From positions 54,819,944-54,883,943 of the forward strand of contig NC_091134.1 in NCBI RefSeq assembly GCF_041381155.1: a stretch of DNA of 64,000 bases, written 5' to 3'. The notes beneath the pieces are model-generated. The model worked only from the letters and a program-made list of their open reading frames with translations. It ran no database searches and was not told the DNA's origin. Within the stretch, counting starts at the first letter, position 1, and each line of letters begins with the position of its first letter. Origin of the DNA: Argopecten irradians (Eukaryota; Mollusca; Bivalvia; Pectinida; Pectinidae). Shown here piece by piece: positions 1-12,332 of this stretch. Both the position numbers and the translations under genes were made by a program.

Positions 1-3000
1 TTTATTTTTTATAAGTTATAAAAGAAAAAAAAAAAACAGAAATTCTGCATTTTTGTTTCGAGAATTCGGGGCCTAATCACTTAGCTATCCCAACTATTAG
101 AGATAGATCGTCAATAATATTTGTAAAGCTTGTGTCCAATTCTTATAGTGGACAGTTACGGCAATACCTTTATATGTGAAATCAAAAGGTACTGTGATAG
201 TTTTGACGCTTACTTGTGCAAAAAGAACAGTAAAGTTTTGTTAAAACTCATTACAGATGTCACTGTGACCAAACCTCTGCAAAGCTTGACTCTAATAACA
301 ATATGTATAGAAAGGCATTGGTTGAACGTTGTGGCGTCTTATATCGCTCAAACGATATTTCGCATATCAGATGATGTTTAGTATATGAGGTTTTCACGAT
401 TGTACACGAAAAAGTGTGTTCTTTAATCCAAAATAAATTGATGCCAAATTATAATCTATTTTCGGTAATTATTCTCATGAAGATCACAAAATCTGTTTAA
501 GTATATGTCAACATAAAAAAAACTCATTTGTACCTTGCGAAATATTGCCTATATCAGCAGTTTCGTATGTAGTCTTTTAATGAAAACAAGTATATGTATT
601 GGCAATTCAACCGCATGTGTATTGAAGAACGCCCATAATTATCCCCAAGCTAACTTTATCAATAAATGGTAATCGAATGGAAAATTTGATGTAAATGCTT
701 TGATATATTTAATTTAGCAAATACTTCAAATAACTAAATATTTTGAAACTTTTCATATTCATATCAAGACATAAATCAAGACACCAAATTAATGCATTTG
801 CTTAAATAAATATACTTAATAAATTAGAATATTTTTTATATGATACAATGAAGTCCTTGTTCAATACAAGCACTATTTCAACTTACACCAGGTAGTGTTA
901 ATGACTCATAACAAAAGATCGAACTGCAAGGTTCTAAAACTGATATTTATTTATGAATGATTACGTATATAATACATTTCCTGATTCGTACAGGTAATTT
1001 GCAAGGGAAGTTGTCTTTTTTGATTGAAAAGTTGGCATTAATCTTCTCATATTTCTGTCACTTTTCATTTAAATGTGGTATGATATTAGTTCAAGCTTTT
1101 GAAGTTATTTTGGTATGCCGCACATAAGGTACACAACAGATGTCCTCTAGTGCATCAGTTTTTATTGTGATGATGTATGCTAGACAATATGTTTATACTG
1201 ATGTCGCTCAGGCCATTTAAGGTGAGATTCGTCTGGTATAATCCATATACAAATATTTATCATGCTTTGTAAAGTCAATGTTTTCACATTTTTGAGTAGC
1301 ATATACTCATTCAAAGTGACATGAGTAGATATATTAGTTATTAAAGTACATTTATCCAATAAAACTGATAAACAGATCGTTCATGCTGATACCAGGTACA
1401 TTTAGTAGTTTTTTTATCATCAATTTGTCAAAATTTCGTTTAAACTATTTGACATTAGTCATTGCCTTTCCAATACGTTATACATCTGGTCAACGTTTAT
1501 ATGAATTCACATTAAAGATGTATCACAGGTTCCTAGTTGATAGTACTTGTGACTCACCTGGGAGCTCCTTACCCATTATATCTACTTGAATACAGTGTAA
1601 CTAGCAGCGACCGCAATTGCCTCCGAGCGTTTCATGATCTCGGCAAAGTTGATTCAATTGGTTAAAATCAATATATTACGTCTATACATATATCATGATC
1701 TGCATCACATTCGGGAACAAATTTACATTTCTATTATATTAGTAAGTAGAAATATACAATTTACAAAGTATAAATGTGTGTTTATAAATAGTAAATGATT
1801 TTGTGGAGTTATTTTTAAATCTTGATAACAATAGATGGGTAACCTATCGTTACGAGGGGTTAATAAAATTACGTGGGCCCCGAAACTAAATCTAAGCATA
1901 GCGACGATAAACAGACAACAACACAGGGCCATGTGGTTGTCTTCAGCAGGTTCATATTGGAATACGACTTTAAATGTTATGTATATTACGTGAGTTTTCA
2001 TTGATCAGACCTGAGTAAATGAATAGAGCATTTCCTTTAAACTTTGTATAACGAAGGATTGTGTGCTAGGGCATTATCAGTCTTTATAGAGCATGGAATG
2101 TTAATCGGTGAATGCTGGATACATGTTTCATACAAGTATAGAACACTGGTGTTTCAATTTCTTTACATGGACATATAAGGTATTGGTACATCCTTTGACA
2201 TTTACCTATCCTCAAATGCTATATCGTATGCTTAATATCTTTAGATTTTTTTAAACCAGCACATTTTATAGCAATTATAACTTTGTGTAAAATGACAGAA
2301 AGGACTTTCAGTAATATGAACCAATTCTTCTGCTACACTTATTAACGATTAAGACAACTTCAAACGTGTTCATTTTTTTCAAAATGGTTCTGGACTTGAT
2401 AATTCCGATAATTGTTAAGAAAACCATATAAGCTATAGATGTAAACATAATGATCTCTAAATGAGGATATTTATTACCTTACGATATACTATATTATATT
2501 GTCAAACAAACTACAGATAAGAGATAACTCAGGCAACTTACAATCGTATTTAAACAGCAGTTAGTATGGCCGAGTGTTGATGACCTACTTAAACCATCGG
2601 ACACATGTTCTGTCATTTATCATTTTATATTTCTTTAGAGATCCTCGACGTCCATGAACTGATAGAAGGTTTTTAAGGAGAAGGACGTCTGTCATAATTT
2701 GTTTTACTTTATGAGTGAGTGTTGATTTAGGTTTGAACTTAAATTTCAACTTTCGACACCACTTGTTTCTAAACTTAAGGTTTCTTATAACAAGAAAACG
2801 TATATTTGTGTTTATTGTAGGCCTCTTGAAACTTTTCATTCAAACATAACACTTTTACTTTATTTACTTAACCTTTCTAGAGATTTTCGTGGATTACAAT
2901 ACTCCACTCTAACCTGTACATCCGGTGGTGTCTTATCGCACCTGTAAACAGATACGGATTCGGACATCAATGACCACGTGTGGTCAACTTAAAATCATGG

Positions 3001-3414
3001 ATCTATTTGTCGTTGTTATTTTAGCAATAGTACGTAGTCGTCCGATCAATTATGCATGTCTGTGAAAACGCCAAAGCGCCATTACATCATAATGAAAGCA
3101 AACAAATTTCAACAAGGAAAATCAATAAGTGCATTTTAAAGTATGAAATGAAATATAGCTTTTAAAAAAAAGTATGCTGACAATGCGAATAGCATGGTTC
3201 GTTTATTATATCAGCTAAATCCGACTGTGTATTCTACATACAACAGACGAAGTCTTTAAATAATGTTTACAAACACAAATGTTTGAAAGGTGACATCTAC
3301 TCGCGAATCATGGTAGGAAGCTTACGTTTCTTCTAGTACTCTTATACACACAACAAATTCCGGTCATTTTCTCTAAAGATTTGCATAATGAATATCAAAA
3401 TTTTATCATTTCAG
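1..3414. other. Gene-free AT-rich stretch
   Basis: I see no supported gene here. The open frames are short, lack recognisable motifs and are what AT-rich DNA gives by chance. No clear tRNA, palindrome or tandem array was noticed. It may be intergenic or an upstream intron of the gene that begins coding at 7174. Confidence 0.5.
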
Positions 3415-3476
3415 AAAGACTTTCCCATATGCCATTATAGATATATACCATACAGGCAGGGAACGAGAGATCTAAG
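3415..3476 (+). other. Isolated exon-like segment
   Basis: A 62-base segment sits between a good acceptor (pyrimidine-rich run ending TTTCAG) and a good donor (AAG|GTAAGA). One of its three frames is open throughout (20 codons), while the other two contain stops. No neighbouring exon in a matching phase was found and the peptide is not recognised. It could be a 5' untranslated exon of the LURAP1-like gene downstream, an orphan exon, or chance. Confidence 0.22.
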
Positions 3477-6400
3477 GTAAGAATTACACTACGTAGATGT
3501 ATCATTTATAAAGAAAACATGGGGAATGGAGAAATTTTGAATAGATGCATCAATGGTTGGTGATAACAATACGTGTTATTTGATTTAATCAATTTTATTC
3601 CCTACATAATACATTATAATGTTACAATATAAGTGAAAGTATTATTGGTGTTCAATAGACGTATACGCGCGAGTATTAAATCATTCGTTCATCAAATTTA
3701 ATGTTATACGATCAAATCATGTGAACATTGAGTATGCCAGGCTGATTTGCTCTCGCTGAGACCTGAATCAGACATATGTGACTGTAGGATAAAGTCGTCA
3801 TATCAACGTGTCAGTCCGGATGTTTCATGCTGTATCCAGATTTCCCGATCACCCAGACGTATACAATCACATGTTATTTCTGTGTAATTATATTTTTAAG
3901 CGTGAGAAAGATCCAGCACATCAGATAATGGGCTGTGTGAATGTCAAACTGAAAATGATCACTATAAATGATATAAATGTAATGCATATTGAATTAATTT
4001 TAAAATTGGTGGGTTAAAATGCTACCATAAGGCTGATATTTCTCTTATATTCAATTTTATGACCGTCATACAGTTGAACGATTACAGTATCTGATATTAT
4101 TCTTTGTACACCTTTACTAGTTTGGTTAGGTACTGGCTTCCCCACACTATTTCTGTTGAAGCCGCTGTCGTCCACTAAGAACCCCAGATGTCCTGTATAA
4201 TTGCTATTGTTAAAAAATGAAATTCTAACATAACATACCAATTCGCATTTGTAATAAATGAACTTGATGATATTAGTAGCACTTAATAACAACAATACTA
4301 CATTCTTTATTATCATTTTTATGATCGAAAAAGCAGGTCATGGTACAAAATATACATCTATGTAAAGCTCATTGTATTAGCAAAACTTACAAACAAGTTA
4401 TCTTAATTAGAAATGTATAAATGTTAATAAACTGCTTTATCGGTCCATTAATGTGATAACTGCATATTAGATTAGTAATCGTGTATAGATTTAGATATTT
4501 ATCTTTGAAGTGTATTTATTAGTGTTTGACAGCCTTTTGAGTTATAATGAGATATTCAAACAAAAAAGCAATTATTTTGTAATTTTAATGTGTACTCAAA
4601 AACACTGATTGGAAAAATCAAAAGATATACCACCAATGGCAATTCATTTACAATGTAAGCCATGAATCAGGATTACCGATATATCACTTGCGTCGTAAAA
4701 ATAATAATTATCTATAGAAGAACAATGAAGAATATAAATTAACAATAAATATAAATAAAGGAGAATATATAGGCAATGTACACAATCGACATCGAGGATC
4801 GACCTTCGACTTTCATTTCGAAGAACTTGGTCATCTGTCTGATGACGATGGCAATAATACAAGTCATCGAAACGTTACACATGAAACGCTCATCACTGAT
4901 TTTGTATCAAATATCCCGAACCACAAAATGTTTAGACGTACAATAATTAACCATGTGTTCTAAAATCATGATCACTACTTAATCGTAAAACACACATCTT
5001 AAATTTTCGTAACCTCAACGTTAAGTTTTGGATATTGATATGAAATGTATATCTTCAAATGCGGTTGTACAAACCAGTCAGAGTTAGTCCGGTAAATAAC
5101 AACATTGCGTACAAATAAAGACCAGGATTCCTGCATGTATTTATGATGGCAGTACGGAGTTATTATGATACAACACGACACAATACCAGACAATTCACTG
5201 TACAATACAGTATAGTACACTGTCGATACTATCTACCCTGGGATATCTCCAGGTTCTATTTCATTTTAGATATAGTTGGAATGTAATAGCATGTATATTC
5301 GTAAATTCAAAGCGGAACGACATGGATGTCTACCAATTCCATAGTCAGTATGGTATCAGTTTTGATTAAAATGTTTTTAAAAAATCACGAATCATTTCTA
5401 GTAGTAGCATTAGACTAAATACATGCATATCAATTTTAAAATATGGCAATCTGTGTAGAAACACAACATTTTATGAATATTATATTTTTAACATTATTTC
5501 TCAAATAATTAGGTGAAGGTTTTCGTTAAACGTAGAGCTCAATTTTGTTCTCAGTATTACTTGGTTTCAGTTGCAAACTGAGTTTTGAATTGTTTCGACA
5601 TTGATACGCGGATTTGACAGTAACATAAAGTGCATTAGAGAGTTCATAAAATTGTAAAACCTGTCACTTAATTCACCAAATACAATTTCAAAGAGAGTCA
5701 AGTCATCATGTCTTGTCTTCCTCATTAGGATTCACATTTACCTTAGTCTTATCTAATAAGTAAACGTTCAGTCATCCTTACACACGGTAATTTTATTTTT
5801 ATCGAATTTACATTAAATCCTTGCATTTCTATATAATACTGTTATACACGATTTATAATATTGAAGTGTTGGAGTTAAATAGAAGTTTATTTTCCTATAT
5901 ATATAGGATTATAACAGGCAAATATAATGTTTGTAAACATAATAATTAGGATACAAAGGTTCCTGATTCTCATTAGTTATAAGTACTTGCTCTATTCTGA
6001 TTATTTCAGCTTGGCGAAATAGGTTCCATATAAATGATATTTGAATTTGTAAGTAAGATCAAAGACAAATCGTTCTCTGAATTTTGGTGCAAGTTGCAAT
6101 TGACATTGAACTAATGTCTTACTGGTGGTCTTTTATCGCACCGTTTGCATTCAAGCGATAAAGAACACAGGAGGATGAAATTAGAGATGAAACAATCGAA
6201 GCACAGAAATATTCCGCAGAATATGTTTTAAATTGTATTTACACAAAACTGCACGCTTGGCATTCTTCAAACGCTTGAAGCAGGATATCAGGTCACAGAG
6301 GTGTAGACTTCTATTTCAGTCTTATCGCTCAGCATATTTTTTTTGTCTTTTTTAACGTCATAGAGTTCTAGAAATTATTTTCATTTGTATATATTTATCA

Positions 6401-7028
6401 AACTTGCAATTTCAAATTATCTATATTAGGATTTTTATTGTAAACACTATTCATATAAATATGTTATTTTTGAATCTTTATTTCGGGGTAAAGACAGTAA
6501 CTTTTTTCAAAAATGATAAAATAACCATGCTTTCCCCTTTCACATAGAGGTACTTTCACATACCAAAATCGACATACTTTAATTTCGTTCATGTACTTAT
6601 GCTAACATTCGGATGTTTATCAATGCCATCTTTACACATGGAAACGTAAGTAACACCATTGCCTGACCTCAGTGATCTGTGCTGATGTTTTAGAACCACG
6701 AGGGGAGGGAGGGGCGCTCATTCAACTCTGTGTAAAGCGTAATAACTGCACGCATTTTACACGTTCGCCAGTACACTGACATACATACATGAATAAGAAA
6801 GTGTTTTGTTATCTCTCTGTGGCTAATTCGTTATATGTGATGCTAAACCTTATTTAGTACCAGGGCAAACCTTTTCATTAACGAACTTCGTGACTTCACA
6901 TAAAGAGTATGAGTAGGAGCAGTTATACTTATGATTAGATAATTAATTCAATGTTGATGAACTCGGAGTATAAACAATCCTGTGGACTAATATCGTGACT
7001 GTAGAGTTACTTATTTGTTTGTTTGTAG
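3477..7028. other. No gene seen; possible upstream intron or promoter
   Basis: No supported coding sequence. A minus-strand frame at 4014-4316 was considered and not accepted. A G-rich patch (GGGGAGGGAGGGGCG) lies near 6702-6716, about 320 bases before the first transcribed segment I can support, and could be promoter sequence. A pyrimidine/G-rich tract ending in TAG at 7028 looks like a splice acceptor for a 5' untranslated exon. Confidence 0.3.
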
Positions 7029-7173
7029 GAGAAAACAGTTAGTGGATCAGTACCGTAGGACAATGGTGCAGATGTTTGGATTACTATAGACATATATATA
7101 TAACGTCAGCTCCAGGAGACGAACAGTATTGGTAAAAGGTTGGTGTGGATGCTGACAGCTGCTGACATTAACT
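7029..7173 (+). other. Probable 5' untranslated part of the LURAP1-like first exon
   Basis: A T/G-rich tract ending GTTTGTAG at 7021-7028 fits a splice acceptor, so an earlier non-coding exon may exist. The 145 bases up to the ATG carry short upstream ATGs and an (AT) run near 7090. It is equally possible that transcription starts inside this stretch and that the acceptor is fortuitous. Confidence 0.35.
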
Positions 7174-10100
7174 ATGATGGCACTAAGTGACAGAGCGGAG
7201 AGCGTGTCAAGGGACTATCTCGGACTGGTGGATAAGGTCAACGATAAGCTCAGGACACTCAGGGCTGACCTGGTACGTATTACTATACATATGAAGGTCC
7301 GAATACGAATAGATATCAATTTACTGATAAAGTACACTATCGTACATGCCATTGTTCATTTCACTTTTATTTTCAACTGAACATGGAAGGTTTTTTCTTG
7401 TATTGAGGGGATACAGAAAACATTACGACAAAAACAGTGGTTCAAAGCATACCTGGTTAATTAAAAGCCATTAACACTCTTCTATAAAATACCTCTCACG
7501 ATTTATTTAATATTAAACATATGTTCAAATATGTCTTAAGTTCTTGAGGAGAATGGCAATGCCCAATTTGATATCGTAAAAAAGGTTCTATAGATCAGTA
7601 TTTGAAAAGTCTAAAATTCGACTGATTTTTTCTCAATTTATGGAACTATTCCCAATTTCATCAATAGTTTGGTTTCCTTATTTAAAGCTAATTTTACATT
7701 TGATCATTTCATGAACCATGATTAAAACGTTGAGAACCGAGTCGATTTGTAAATCAATAGATATTTAATTACAAAAGATTTCATGATCGGATTGATTTTA
7801 GCATTAGAGCTTCCATTCTCAGTAATTTTTTTTTTTTAAACCCCACACTTATCACGGAATGTAAAACGTAATACAGGATAATAGGACATTATAATTACTG
7901 TTTTACCTGTGCATGTTAATGTTTAATATAGTCTCACGTGAATTCGCCAACATAAACCATTGTTCATTGGTCAACAGACTACGTGTGTGCTCAGCTGTCG
8001 TCTTTTTAATTGATTTTCTGTTTCAAAAGTGTTAGGTCTCCTGCAGAAACATTAATCTGCTATTGAAAGTAAGAAAAGTTTTTACTCAAATGCATATAGA
8101 AGTCATGCATTGTGAAAATAGGTATTTCTCCAGATTGCAATGGAATGGTTGCTATTATAAACTACTTCGAATTCGCTACATTGTACAAATGAAGTCCTGT
8201 TGGTTTGTAAAGCTAAGCTTACTTTCATGTAAGTTTAGTTTTTGGACCTTATCCCTATATTGTAAGTTTTATAAGCATTAAAAAAATCCAGTTATCGAGA
8301 CATTACACCGTCGACATTTACGATAATAAGATAATAATTTCACATGAATACTGTTAAATATATTAAATATGTTCATATATATTTTTTCTAAATAAAGTAG
8401 AGAGAAACCCCAAGAACCAGAGAAGGTTAAATAGGATCGGGGCCAACACAGAAAGTACACACACTTGAATAATTCATACAAAAAATTGATACAGTCGATC
8501 GATTTGGTATACAGGCTGATTGCGTAATTTGACTTGACTTACATTGTACAGTCACGATAGGTAAACGAATAATCACAAAGGCTGCAGACATTAAAAGACG
8601 ATGAGAAAGGATGCTGGACAGTGTATCCAAACAAATACAAAACATTTCAAAATCAAACTACCCTGTCAATCGAGTAATCTAATCTATATGGTTTTTTTTA
8701 CTAATAAACCTAATTATATAATTCATTTACGGTACAGTTGCCGTTGTATAAAACGAATGTGTGTACAGTATGATTGTATTAACATGTGGTTTGTATCAGT
8801 TAATCTGGTTTTCGCTCGTTAGTGAGCTATGATGCGATGGAGCATGGCTGTATCGGCTGTTTTTGATTGCTGTTGCATAACAACATAACTTTTATGATCT
8901 TCTCTAAGAGCTATACTTAGCGTTATTACAAACCTATATCGTTACTTTTTTCTGTATTGCTAATTCTTGTACAATAACAATACCGCGCCCCTTTCTTTCC
9001 CGACCGTACTAAATATCAGGTCGAATATCAAACGAACAATTACATATGGTTTTGTTTTAAAACATGAAATGGTGAACGATACTGGGTATTTAACATACAC
9101 ACCTGTATATATATTTGCGTTCCGGAATGTTAATTAACGACTTCATTGCATGTGTAATTAATTGTGTAATGCAAATCAGCTATGACGAAGCAACTACAAT
9201 GTATCTTATCTTAAAGGTTAAAGTATCTTGTTTGGTTATAGATTAAAAGATAACGTTAGTGTTATCTTTGTCGATACATAGAACAAATATTGAGTTGCAT
9301 TCACTCCGACTGATTTGATGATCTAGAAAATCTCTGAAAGGTTTAATGTAGACTTTGTCGGTGTAATTTTGTTCTACAAATAACGAATCTGAATCTATGA
9401 AAAACAATAGTAAGTTTGAATTATATTTTAGAAATAATTCGTCTTCACACCAATAAACATTAAGATTATATCTAACGGGATGTTTCTGCGTTACTGTAGG
9501 TGGTTAATCAACTATAAAAATCCTTTCTACGGTATTATTACTAAATTAATATAAATCGCCATTTTCCTAATTATTACTATCATATCCACATTCAGAAATA
9601 AAAATAAAAGTTACAACTATTTCCTTATTTATCATTAACCAGTTTAAAAGGTATCATCAAATTATATCATTTTTTTTCGGAAATAAGAAATTGAGATATT
9701 TAAGTTATATGTGCCATAATATTCATACTGTCAAGAAAATGTTTTCATATGTTATTCACCACTAAAAGTTACCAACATTTTGGGAATTATAATACTTACA
9801 ATGCATGGGTTTTCATTTTAAACAGTCAAATAACAGCACAAAAGGAATTTTGGCAGCACTGTCAAAAATCATTATATTTACATCTACAGTGCAGTTAAAT
9901 AAATACATAATATGGCCATATCATGAAGCCAAGATGTGGTCTACATGTTTTCATCTAAAATTACATAAAGCATAAAATAAGAACTATTTAAATATTGTTT
10001 ATAAAGCATCCTACATGATTTTCTATATCTTTAAAATGGTTTTCAGGATTTAATTCATGAAACGTTTCCAATTTAAAGAAAAAAATAACATTTGAAAAAT

Positions 10101-11959
10101 TCCGCCCAATATAACTTTAATAGAATAAGATAACATCAGAATATCACTACCTCTGAACTGTAAACTAAAATTCCCCAAACGGTATTATCTAATATCCTGT
10201 ACACAATCAACATCAACTTAGATAAAAATAGTTAAATGGTAATATGTTGGTAATTTTAATTATATTGGGGTAGAAGCTATGAAAGGAAATAGCGCGTAAA
10301 GATCGATAACTCCGGATCCCATTCGTGTCTCCCCGTAAGGACAGGTTACAATCGAGTAATATTTCTACCGCTGACGAATGGTATTTTTTCTCTATCAAAA
10401 ACACGAGCAGACAAATTAGTGTTTTTCTTCAGTTACAAAATGTACTTACTTTACACTATTACCATATTTGGAAAGTTTGATCTTCTAAGTTTTATCTTAA
10501 TGATAAAAGTATTAAAATAATTAATTGCATCCCGAAAAATGCCTTGGCACTATGTTCTATATGGAATGAACTACTGATTGCACATGCACCATAAGCAAAA
10601 TGAATTGTTTTATAACATTTTTGTGTTAATTAGACACAAATACATAAATGATGAGTGTCGTTTATACTCTGACGGCGGTGGAGCATCTTTAAGAAAATAA
10701 TTATGTAAGCATTTAAACTGTTGTATTAAAACCCGTTTTTTATAACAAGATATACTGTTGTGAAACTTTCTTACGCGAATAATTCAAAGCTCCTTTTAAC
10801 ATGACATAACTACTGAATTGAGTTTTGATGAAATCGGGATCTGGTATCAACAACAATATTTTCATAATTAATTTCCCATTATCCATTATCTTTTCATGGT
10901 ACAGTGAATTTCATATTTTGTTTTTCAATTTAAGACGAAAAGGATAAATGCATTTGTTAATTGTTTACGTTCAATTTTCAGATTTCTATGAGGAGACAAG
11001 ATGTAAAGCTGCTAAAACAATTGGTGAACATAAATGACGTTATCCAGGCCATGTACCAGAGAGCCAAAGAAGTTAGAAGTGACGAGGACGAAGACACTGA
11101 TGAGCTTCAAAACCTACGGGCGACACATGTGTGGCGGGAAACGAGCAGACGAACACCACTAGTACGTCAGCAAAGTGTTCCTTACTACTGCGGGGCACCA
11201 CGGACTCTCGCTACCGCCAGCATGGGAGATAGTATGGAAGGTAGAATTCAAATTATTTCCATTTTGATCGAAATCAATGATGATATGTTTAAAACCTACT
11301 GCAGTGTACCTAAAACATATAATTGGTTTTATATAGGCAAATGTGTGGTACAGTTGCCAGGTGCTGACCTAAGATCGGTAGTTTTTCTCTGGGTATTCCG
11401 ACTTTCTCTAAATCAAGTACCTAGCACGACCTTAACGACCCCAATTGCGAGCCCCTGTCCGATTACGCATTCGTGATTTTGTACTACATATTTGACTATT
11501 TTACGTCTTTATAATTGAATCTCCTGAGAGACAAAATACTTGTTTGTGTTATTCCAAATGATAACTCGCTTGCAAAATGTTTAAGCACATCATATCATTG
11601 TGATATTTTTCATTAGTCTACAAATTAAGGTAAATTTTAATTATTCCTTTTATAATTCTCCGTCATTTTTTGTTTCAGGATTGGACGAGCTATCCACAGA
11701 GGACGACTCGTCCCTACTTACTGGTGACGTTACAGATGACACAGACAGTTTGTTCTCCAGCTCAGGAGCCGTCACAATCCCCATGTTCCATAGACATTAC
11801 ATTCGACAGAGAGCTATTTCCTGTGAAACCACCTCAGACGAACAAAATGCATTAGATGACAGTCACTTTGAAAATATGCTCATGAAAAATATCCAATTGT
11901 GGAAATTTTCCTTAGACAAAGATACTAATAGTGAACAAAATGTTTTACAAGCAAGATAA
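7174..11959 (+). CDS. LURAP1/FAM89-family leucine-rich adaptor protein, 3 coding exons
   Basis: Coding exons are 7174-7272, 10982-11240 and 11680 minus one (11679)-11959, with GT/AG borders in phases 0 and 1 and a continuous frame of 212 residues. The start is an ATG pair after a probable 5' untranslated segment from 7029. Residues about 20-55 (DKLRTLRADL followed by SMRRQDVKLLKQLVNIND) match the family core, in which a leucine-rich helix is followed by a D-V-x-L-L/M-x-Q-L segment and an I-N-x-x-I motif, as in vertebrate LURAP1L. The third exon begins GLDELSTEDDSSLL, like the acidic Ser/Asp-rich tail of LURAP1-type proteins. In vertebrates these proteins are cytoplasmic adaptors: LURAP1 (LRAP35a) links MRCK kinase to MYO18A and affects NF-kappaB signalling. 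No enzyme motif or membrane segment is seen. Whether it is nearer LURAP1, LURAP1L or FAM89 cannot be settled by eye. Confidence 0.8.
7273..10365 (+). other. First intron of the LURAP1-like gene
   Basis: The intron runs from donor GTACGT after 7272 to acceptor TTTTCAG at 10981. Apart from the MITE near its 3' end it is AT-rich and shows no second gene; the small open frames at 8063-8822 lack motifs and splice context. Confidence 0.5.
10366..10692 (+). mobile_element. MITE family A, decayed copy in an intron
   Basis: The body matches the copies at 18072-18437 (opposite strand) and 52849-53214. Shared blocks include GGTATTTTTTC, TTACTTACTTTACAC, GCATCCCGAAAAA, ATATGGAATGAA and GATTGCACATG. The right terminal repeat reads as the inverse of AGATGCTCCACCGCCG and is followed by TTAA. 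The left end is worn, keeping only CCGCTGAC of the terminal repeat. It carries no coding capacity and is probably mobilised in trans. TTAA target sites suggest a piggyBac-like mobiliser, which is inference. Confidence 0.72.
11345..11425 (+). repeat. SINE fragment (conserved 3' domain)
   Basis: This piece shares CAGTTGCCAG, GCTGACC, GGTCGGT-like and TTTTTCTCTGGGTA blocks in the same order as the full SINE at 16267-16485. The tRNA-related head is missing. It lies in the second intron of the LURAP1-like gene about 100 bases after exon 2, in the same orientation as the gene. It is diverged, so older than the full copy. Confidence 0.6.
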
Positions 11960-12008
11960 TCTTTGTTATGTATATAATGATTATATGTGGTTGTTAATCA
12001 TCATTATA

Positions 12009-12332
12009 TTAAAGGCCCACTAGCTTTCCGAAACGGCTTTAAACTTTTAAATAGGAAATGTAAAACGAGATCGATAATTTTGTAGAGTCGCAAAAGTTAT
12101 TAACTTACCGTTAATTCTACACTCATCATTATCTTCGGAAATATTTAATTAAAATAAAAAAGGTAAATTTTCATAACGCTGGTCGAATCACGACAATTAT
12201 CACATATTACGCAGGAAATCTTGCATTTGTTTGGTGTTGTTACCTCATCTTCGTCATTGATATATTTTATCATTTTATTAATGTTTTCAAGAAATCTTAA
12301 AATTTTGCTCCGGAAAGGTAGTTGGCCTTTAA
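12009..12332. mobile_element. MITE family B, complete copy
   Basis: It is about 324 bp flanked by TTAA on both sides. The left end is AGGCCCACTAGCTTTCCGAA and the right end, read in reverse, is AGGCCAACTACCTTTCCGGA, so terminal inverted repeats are about 20 bp with a few mismatches. The body matches the copy at 53211-53618 in the reverse orientation (shared GCAGGAAATCTTGCAT-type and GTTATTAACTTACCGTTAA-type blocks). It is non-coding. Its left TTAA lies inside an ATTAAA just past the LURAP1-like stop codon, so it could affect that gene's poly(A) site. Confidence 0.82.

Noticed and set aside
4014-4316. 100-codon minus-strand frame with a hydrophobic start and a Gly/Asp/Asn-rich body
   Set aside because: No recognised domain, no convincing donor or partner exon, and the length is within chance for AT-rich DNA.
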